Source of the DNA: Anaerolineales bacterium
GTDB taxonomy: Bacteria; Chloroflexota; Anaerolineae; Promineifilales; Promineifilaceae
Length of the DNA: 11,357 nt
NCBI GenBank assembly: GCA_020432595.1
Contig: JAGQGA010000109.1
Location: 1-11,357 of the forward strand
Reading direction: 5' to 3'
Within the stretch, counting starts at the first letter, position 1, and every line of letters starts with the position of its first letter. Below, piece after piece: positions 6,641 to 11,357 of the stretch. The notes beneath the pieces were generated by a model, which saw nothing but the letters and a program-made list of their open reading frames with translations, ran no database searches and was not told the origin of the DNA. The translations under genes were made by a program, and so were the position numbers.

Positions 6641-8026
6641 ATGAGGAAACGAGAAGGAATAACCATTTGGCTGCTGGCAGCACTGCCTCTGCTGCTGCTG
6701 GCGGGGAGCGTTTGGGCGCAAGAAAATATTGCCGTCCAACGCCTAGCCGAGCCGCTAGGGTTTGTTGCCACCTCCCACACCCAACATTTCGCCGTCGCCT
6801 TTGACCAAGAAACCCGTCAACTGGTGGGCGACCCCATCAGCCTCTCCCCTGAAGGCAACGGCCCATTTGATGCCGTCATGCGTCCCGACGGCAGCGAAGT
6901 GTGGCTGGCCGGCTTCTCTGGCGATGGCATCATCGTCATTGATGCCCACACCCACACCCTTATTCAGCGCATCAGCGGCGTGGGCAACACGCCGGTGGAC
7001 ATTGAATTTAACAAAACGGGCAATCTGGCTTATGTCAGCAACCGCGACAGCGTAGATGTGGCGATCATTGACACCGCCACCTACCAAATCATTGACCGCT
7101 TCCCCATTGTTTCCCCCACCACCAACAACGTTGACCCCGGCCGCATGTCGCTCAATCCATGCAGCGGCGAGCTGTATATGGTCAACTATTTCAACAACCA
7201 GCTTTGGCGGGTTGACCCCGTTGCCAAACAGGTAACGGAAGAGATTGACCTGGGGGTGAGCTTGTGGAACCCGGTGGTCTCGCCGCAGGCTGACCGGCTC
7301 TACGTCACCGACCGCAGCCGCTTTGGCGACGTGGTGCATGTGCTGGATGTTAGCGGGTCATCGTTTATCACCCTGACGCAAATTCCGGTGGGGGATGACC
7401 CGTGGGGGGTGGATATTTCGCCAAACGGCCGTTTACTCACCGTTGCCAACGCGGTGGATGGAACCATCAACATTATAGACACCGACACGCTCACGGTCAC
7501 CCACACCATCACCCTCACCGTGCCGGACAGCAGCGACCAGCCCGAACCCCGCGACGTGGAAATTAGCGCCGACGGCCGTTTTGCCTACGCCCCTTCCCTC
7601 GATGTCGGCTTAGCCAATGACGAAGATGCCGTGTTGGTCATTGATTTGGCAACGGGCGAACAGGTAGATGCCATCAAACTGGGCGCAACTCGCCGCCCCG
7701 TGGTCGTCTCTGTCGCTCCTGCCGCCCCCAGCTTAGATCCCATTCCCCGGTTTGGTGTGGTTGGGGCATTGACGGTGGGAACGGCCGTTCACTTTACCGA
7801 CACCAGCGGCAATCAACCCACCCATTGGCAATGGGACTTTGGCGACGGCGTGGGCAGTTCCAGCGAGCAAAACCCCGTCTACAGCTACGCCAACCCCGGC
7901 AGCTACACCGTCACCCTCACCGCCACCAACCACTGCGGCAGTCAAACCGTGTCGCAAACGGTTGAGATCATTGCCGAACATAGCGTCTATTTGCCTGTGA
8001 TTAAGAGATCGGAGATTGGAGATTAG
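6641..8026 (+). CDS. Exported YVTN-type beta-propeller protein with C-terminal PKD domain
   Basis: 461 residues. Residues 1-26 are a signal peptide (KR start, LLAALPLLLLAG core, VWA cleavage site). Residues about 45-365 carry repeated propeller blades of the YVTN/surface-antigen type: RPDGSEVWLAGFSGDGIIVID, NKTGNLAYVSNRDSVDVAIID, SPNGRLLTVANAVDGTINIID and SADGRFAYAPSL, each strand ending in VID/IID. Residues about 369-445 form a PKD domain with WQWDFGDG (396-403), an NPVYSYANPGSYTVTLTA stretch and a lone cysteine in NHCG. The tail SVYLPVIKR resembles short C-terminal tails seen on exported Chloroflexota proteins. The last residues SEIGD and the stop are encoded by an intergenic-type repeat. 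Function is unknown; surface binding or an adhesive or structural role is plausible. Two DGR/NGR codons sets come from the ACGGCCGT palindrome. The protease gene starts 52 nt after the stop. Confidence 0.88.
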   Translation: MRKREGITIWLLAALPLLLLAGSVWAQENIAVQRLAEPLGFVATSHTQHFAVAFDQETRQLVGDPISLSPEGNGPFDAVMRPDGSEVWLAGFSGDGIIVIDAHTHTLIQRISGVGNTPVDIEFNKTGNLAYVSNRDSVDVAIIDTATYQIIDRFPIVSPTTNNVDPGRMSLNPCSGELYMVNYFNNQLWRVDPVAKQVTEEIDLGVSLWNPVVSPQADRLYVTDRSRFGDVVHVLDVSGSSFITLTQIPVGDDPWGVDISPNGRLLTVANAVDGTINIIDTDTLTVTHTITLTVPDSSDQPEPRDVEISADGRFAYAPSLDVGLANDEDAVLVIDLATGEQVDAIKLGATRRPVVVSVAPAAPSLDPIPRFGVVGALTVGTAVHFTDTSGNQPTHWQWDFGDGVGSSSEQNPVYSYANPGSYTVTLTATNHCGSQTVSQTVEIIAEHSVYLPVIKRSEIGD

Positions 8027-8067
8027 AGATTGGAGACTCGTTAATCTCCAATCCCCAGTCCCCAATC
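8014..8067 (+). repeat. Heptamer-armed inverted repeat between propeller and protease genes
   Basis: Arms at 8014-8035 and 8046-8067 flank a 10-nt loop. The left arm is built of ATTGGAG/ATTAGAG units, the right arm of CTCCAAT/CCCCAGT/CCCCAAT units. The arms match at 18 of 22 positions and the four differences are all transitions. The propeller stop codon TAG (8024-8026) is part of the left arm. The element ends 11 nt before the protease ATG and leaves no room for a normal Shine-Dalgarno sequence. There is no U-tract after it. Confidence 0.65.
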
Positions 8068-8078
8068 CCCAAAAACCC

Positions 8079-11000
8079 ATGAAAAAACTCACCCCCTTCC
8101 TCCTGTCCCTGACCCTCATCGTCTCGCTGTGGCTCATTTTACCGGCAGCGGCGCAGCAAACGGCCGTTTCTTCCACCTCCACAAACCAAATCACAGCCCC
8201 CGACGAAAGCTGGCGCGACCGTGCTGCCGAAAAAATGTCGCCTGAACTGCTGCACCAACTGCAAACCCAGCCCAGCAGCCAACCCCTCACCGCCATCGTC
8301 AAGCTCAAAGAGCAGGCCGACCTCAGCCGCGCCAGCCAGCTTGGCAGCCTCGATGCCCGCCGCCGCTTTGTCTACGACACTCTGCGCCAAGTTGCCAGCG
8401 ACAGCCAGCGCGACCTCGTTACCAGCCTCAACACCCGCCGCCAAAGCAGCCAACAGCCCATTAGCTACCGCCCCTACTTTATCTTCAACGGCCTGGCCGT
8501 CACCGCCCCCGCCGACACCATCTGGGAACTCGCCCGCCGCGACGACGTGGCTTCCCTTTCCGCCAACGAGACCTTCCAATTATTTTCCATGACACCGGCC
8601 ATCAACCTCCAATCTCCAATCTCCAATCTCCAATCTGCCACCGCAACCCCCGGCAGCAACATCCAGCAAATCAACGCCGATGACGTGTGGAACACGCTGG
8701 GCATTACCGGCGCAGGGGTATTGGTCGGTAGCATTGATTCTGGGGTGCAGTACAACCACCCTGCCCTCGTCAACCAATACGCGGGCAATTTGGGCAATGG
8801 ACAATTTGACCACGATTTCCACTGGTACGATGCCGTTCAGGCTATTGCCACCCCCTATGACGACAACGGACACGGGACGCACACAATGGGAACGGCCGTT
8901 GGTGGTGACGGTCCCGGCCCTTTCAGCGAAGACATTGGCGTGGCTCCCGGTGCCAAATGGATCAGCGCCAAAGCGTTTGCTACTGACGGTGCCGGGCTAA
9001 CCGCCGACATCCATGCCGCCTTTGAATGGCTGCTCGCCCCCTGCCCCGCCGGAGTGGAGCCAGGCGCAGCCAGCTGCGACCCCAGCCGCGCCCCCGATTT
9101 GTTTAACAACTCCTGGGGTTCCAGCCGAGGCAGCGACCTCAGCTTTGCCGATGATGTCAACGCCATGCTTGCGGCTGGCATTTGGCCCGTTTTTGCCGCC
9201 GGCAACAGCGGCCCCCTGCCCGGCACTGTCCGCGCTCCCGGCAGCTTTGGCAACACCTTTGCCGTGGGCGCAGTCAACAGCGGCGATGTCGTGGCCGATT
9301 TTTCCAGCCGTGGCCCCTCGCCGCTGACCGACAACATCAAACCCGACATATCAGCACCCGGAGTCAATGTCCTTTCCTCTATCCCCGGCAGCAGCTATGG
9401 GGCATTCTCTGGCACCAGCATGGCAACGCCCCACGTCACTGGGCTGGGAGCGCTGCTGCTCAGTGCCGACCCCACGCTCGACATCGCCACCATCGAACGG
9501 GTCATTCGGGCAACGGCCGTTGATCTGGGCGAACCTGGCCCCGACATGGATTATGGCGCGGGGCGGATTGATGCCCTCAAAGCGGTGGAACGCATCGTCA
9601 ACGCCAGCGACCTGGTTGGCACGGTGCGCGATGCAGCCACACAGCAGCCACTAGCCGGAGCGGTGATTCGGATTGAGGGGCAAGGGTTGGTGGAAACGGC
9701 CGTTACCGACGCCACCGGCCACTACACCATCCCCTTCCTCATTGCCGGTAACTACACCCTGCAAGCCACCCTCTACGGCTACGAACCCGTCGCCGTACCC
9801 AGCGTTACGTTGATTGCCAGACAAACAACAACCCAGGACGTGGACATGACCGCCCTGCCACGCCACACCCTGGCGGGCTTTGTCACCGAAGCGGCTGCCC
9901 CCAACGCCCCCATCCCCAATGCCGTCATTACCGCCTTGGCCACGCCGCTCACCCCCGTTACCACCAGCCCCAGCGGCTTCTACAGCATCGAACTGGCCGA
10001 AGGCACCGTTACCATTGAAGTTGCCGCCTTTGGCTTTGCCACCCGTCGCGTTGAAATCACGATCACCAGCGACACCAACCTCAACTTCGCCCTCGATGCC
10101 CTGCCCCCCATCCTGCTGGTGGACGACGACGAGGGGCGCAGCAAAATCTACAGCCCCCACGTGGAAGCATACTATCGCAACGCCCTTGATGCGGGCGGCT
10201 ACCACTACGACTACTGGGATTTGGAAATTGACGGCGAACCCAGCTTTGACCTAATGCGCCAATACCCGGCCATCGTCTGGTTTGGCGGCGAATTTGGCCG
10301 CATTAAGGACATTACCGACCGCACTCAGGCCGAAGCGATGATGGCCTATCTGGACTTGGGCGGGCAGCTATTCTACGTATCGCAAAGCCACACCTTCTAC
10401 TTTGGCGATGACAGTCAGTGCGATGTGCCGCGCTGGGGCGGCACCGGCCCCTGCCGCTTTACCAAGGAATATTTGGGCGCACTAGACTGGATCGAAGACC
10501 AGAAGGCCAAAGAAGGAGAAGGGGTGGCGGGCAACCCGGTCAGCGACGGGCTGGGGCACTACCCAATGATTTACCCACCGCTGCTGGCCGACTTCACCGA
10601 CACCGTGACAGGCACCGCCAACGCTGAATTGGCGCTAGTGGGGTTGGACGACCAACCACCAGGGCAGGTCAATTTGACCAGTTACACCCACATCAGCCCC
10701 ACCAACAACTTTAAGGCGATGTTTATGGCTGCGCCGCTGGAAGCGTGGCCGGCCGATGGCGCGGCCGATCTGATGCAGCGGGTGATGGATTGGTTTGGCG
10801 TGTCGGGGCTGGCCGATGGCCCTGGTTTTGCCCCCAGCCAGCAAACGGGTCGCGCCGTACCGGGGGAAACAATTCGCTACACGGTACGCATCAAAAACTT
10901 TAGCACCTTTGCCGACAGCTACACTCTGTCGCTGAACGGGGGAAGCTGGCCGGCCGACATTTGGAACGCGGGAGAAACGGCCGTTATCACCCAAATCGGC

Positions 11001-11357
11001 CCCATTCCGCCGCAGGGAACTGCCGAACTTGTTGTCACCGTTACCGTCCCTGACATTGTAGCCCCCGGTGCCGAACAGCGGTTTGAACTGCTGGCCGAAT
11101 CGCAAAGCGGGCAGTTGTTTAGCGGCACTGCGACGCTAATTGCCCAAGCGCAAATGACCTACTACCTGCGCGACTCGGATCAGTGCGACAGTGGTGTGCA
11201 TTTTGCTTGGGCAGATGCCACCGGCGGCGACCGCTGGGACATTGACGGGCTGGATTCCACCGCTGCCCCCATCGCCCAGCGGATTGATTTGCCAGAGCCA
11301 TTCCTGTTCTACAACCAAAGTTATGACCACCTGTGGGTCAATATCTACGGTACGGTG
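8079..11357 (+). CDS. Exported subtilisin-family (S8) serine protease with multidomain C-terminus, cut by window edge
   Basis: Open for 1093 codons to the right edge. Residues 1-25 are a signal peptide (KK, hydrophobic core, PAAA). Residues about 68-170 resemble an I9-type propeptide that folds and inhibits the enzyme. The catalytic domain (about 195-505) has D220 in GSIDSGV, H265 in DNGHGTH, oxyanion N376 in AAGNSGP and S447 in SGTSMATPHV, so it should be active outside the cell. Two carboxypeptidase-regulatory-like beta domains follow (about 512-590 and 596-672). Residues about 677-906 (ILLVDDDEG, AIVWFGGE, YLDLGGQLFYVS) have a Rossmann/GATase-like look. An Ig-like domain lies at 922-1022. 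A final domain with YNQSYDHLWVNIYG is cut. Four copies of a 7-bp repeat encode the propeptide-catalytic linker (about 176-186). No Shine-Dalgarno sequence precedes ATG 8079, but the signal peptide supports it. All five palindrome copies encode Thr-Ala-Val. Confidence 0.94.
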   Translation, partial: MKKLTPFLLSLTLIVSLWLILPAAAQQTAVSSTSTNQITAPDESWRDRAAEKMSPELLHQLQTQPSSQPLTAIVKLKEQADLSRASQLGSLDARRRFVYDTLRQVASDSQRDLVTSLNTRRQSSQQPISYRPYFIFNGLAVTAPADTIWELARRDDVASLSANETFQLFSMTPAINLQSPISNLQSATATPGSNIQQINADDVWNTLGITGAGVLVGSIDSGVQYNHPALVNQYAGNLGNGQFDHDFHWYDAVQAIATPYDDNGHGTHTMGTAVGGDGPGPFSEDIGVAPGAKWISAKAFATDGAGLTADIHAAFEWLLAPCPAGVEPGAASCDPSRAPDLFNNSWGSSRGSDLSFADDVNAMLAAGIWPVFAAGNSGPLPGTVRAPGSFGNTFAVGAVNSGDVVADFSSRGPSPLTDNIKPDISAPGVNVLSSIPGSSYGAFSGTSMATPHVTGLGALLLSADPTLDIATIERVIRATAVDLGEPGPDMDYGAGRIDALKAVERIVNASDLVGTVRDAATQQPLAGAVIRIEGQGLVETAVTDATGHYTIPFLIAGNYTLQATLYGYEPVAVPSVTLIARQTTTQDVDMTALPRHTLAGFVTEAAAPNAPIPNAVITALATPLTPVTTSPSGFYSIELAEGTVTIEVAAFGFATRRVEITITSDTNLNFALDALPPILLVDDDEGRSKIYSPHVEAYYRNALDAGGYHYDYWDLEIDGEPSFDLMRQYPAIVWFGGEFGRIKDITDRTQAEAMMAYLDLGGQLFYVSQSHTFYFGDDSQCDVPRWGGTGPCRFTKEYLGALDWIEDQKAKEGEGVAGNPVSDGLGHYPMIYPPLLADFTDTVTGTANAELALVGLDDQPPGQVNLTSYTHISPTNNFKAMFMAAPLEAWPADGAADLMQRVMDWFGVSGLADGPGFAPSQQTGRAVPGETIRYTVRIKNFSTFADSYTLSLNGGSWPADIWNAGETAVITQIGPIPPQGTAELVVTVTVPDIVAPGAEQRFELLAESQSGQLFSGTATLIAQAQMTYYLRDSDQCDSGVHFAWADATGGDRWDIDGLDSTAAPIAQRIDLPEPFLFYNQSYDHLWVNIYGTV
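8607..8634 (+). repeat. Four perfect CTCCAAT heptamers inside the protease coding sequence
   Basis: CTCCAAT is repeated exactly four times, encoding part of the linker INLQSPISNLQSA between propeptide and catalytic domain. The unit matches the heptamer of the intergenic element about 550 bp upstream. The period is not a multiple of three, so gain or loss of one unit would shift the frame. Confidence 0.85.

Larger units (their letters stand above)
4..10985. repeat. Highly iterated palindrome AACGGCCGTT, 19 dispersed copies
   Basis: Perfect copies start at 4, 1327, 3439, 3598, 4310, 4536, 4968, 5145, 6155, 7424, 7780, 8159, 8891, 9512, 9695 and 10976. Three more keep the 8-bp core ACGGCCGT (4722-4729, 4815-4822, 7572-7579). 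Some extend further; the longest is the 14-bp palindrome at 4308-4321. Eighteen of nineteen lie inside genes. Chance would give roughly 0.01 copies of a 10-mer in this length. The design recalls the cyanobacterial HIP1 octamer, but the sequence is different. Confidence 0.9.

Noticed and set aside
6755..7339. Minus-strand open frame of 194 codons opposite the propeller gene
   Set aside because: The plus strand encodes clear propeller blades, a signal peptide and a strong ribosome binding site. The antisense product is low in complexity.
8139..8579. Minus-strand open frame of 146 codons opposite the protease start
   Set aside because: It is antisense to the signal peptide and propeptide of the protease. 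GC-rich third positions create long antisense frames throughout the window.

Overview
The window looks like chromosomal DNA of a moderately GC-rich environmental bacterium, most likely a filamentous Chloroflexota (Anaerolineae-type) or a relative. This is inference. It rests on the large secreted multidomain hydrolases, a C-terminal YLPVI-type tail on an exported beta-propeller protein, and mosaics of short tandem repeats between genes. No rRNA, tRNA or marker gene is present to fix the taxonomy.

Layout. The minus strand carries three genes read leftwards: a small cupin protein related in fold to cysteine dioxygenase (6136-5495), the DNA polymerase III delta' subunit holB (5432-4407), and the first 1443 codons of a very large exported amylopullulanase (4329-1, running off the left edge). 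A 0.5 kb repeat-rich intergenic region (6143-6640) separates these from two plus-strand genes: an exported YVTN-type beta-propeller/PKD protein (6641-8026) and an exported subtilisin-family protease with a long accessory C-terminus (8079-11357, running off the right edge after 1093 codons). The two largest genes are open to the window edges and have no stop codon in the window.

Biology. The amylopullulanase combines a complete pullulanase-type GH13 unit (alpha-1,6 debranching) with a second, animal-type GH13 alpha-amylase unit. Each catalytic unit is preceded by a copy of the same beta-rich module. The protein should degrade starch, glycogen or pullulan outside the cell. The propeller and protease probably form a second extracellular operon. 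HolB is a housekeeping replication gene in the middle.

Repeats are the most unusual aspect. (i) The palindrome AACGGCCGTT occurs 16 times perfectly and three more times with the ACGGCCGT core intact, 18 of the 19 inside genes, like the cyanobacterial HIP1 palindrome but with a different sequence. (ii) Heptamer tandem repeats recur. Two of them form inverted-arm hairpins filling the short gaps cupin-holB and propeller-protease. In each case the hairpin overlaps or adjoins the upstream stop codon and ends 11-16 nt before a downstream ATG that lacks a Shine-Dalgarno sequence. The same heptamer (CTCCAAT) also sits four times inside the protease coding sequence. (iii) A perfect 16-bp hairpin and several other short direct repeats fill the divergent intergenic region.
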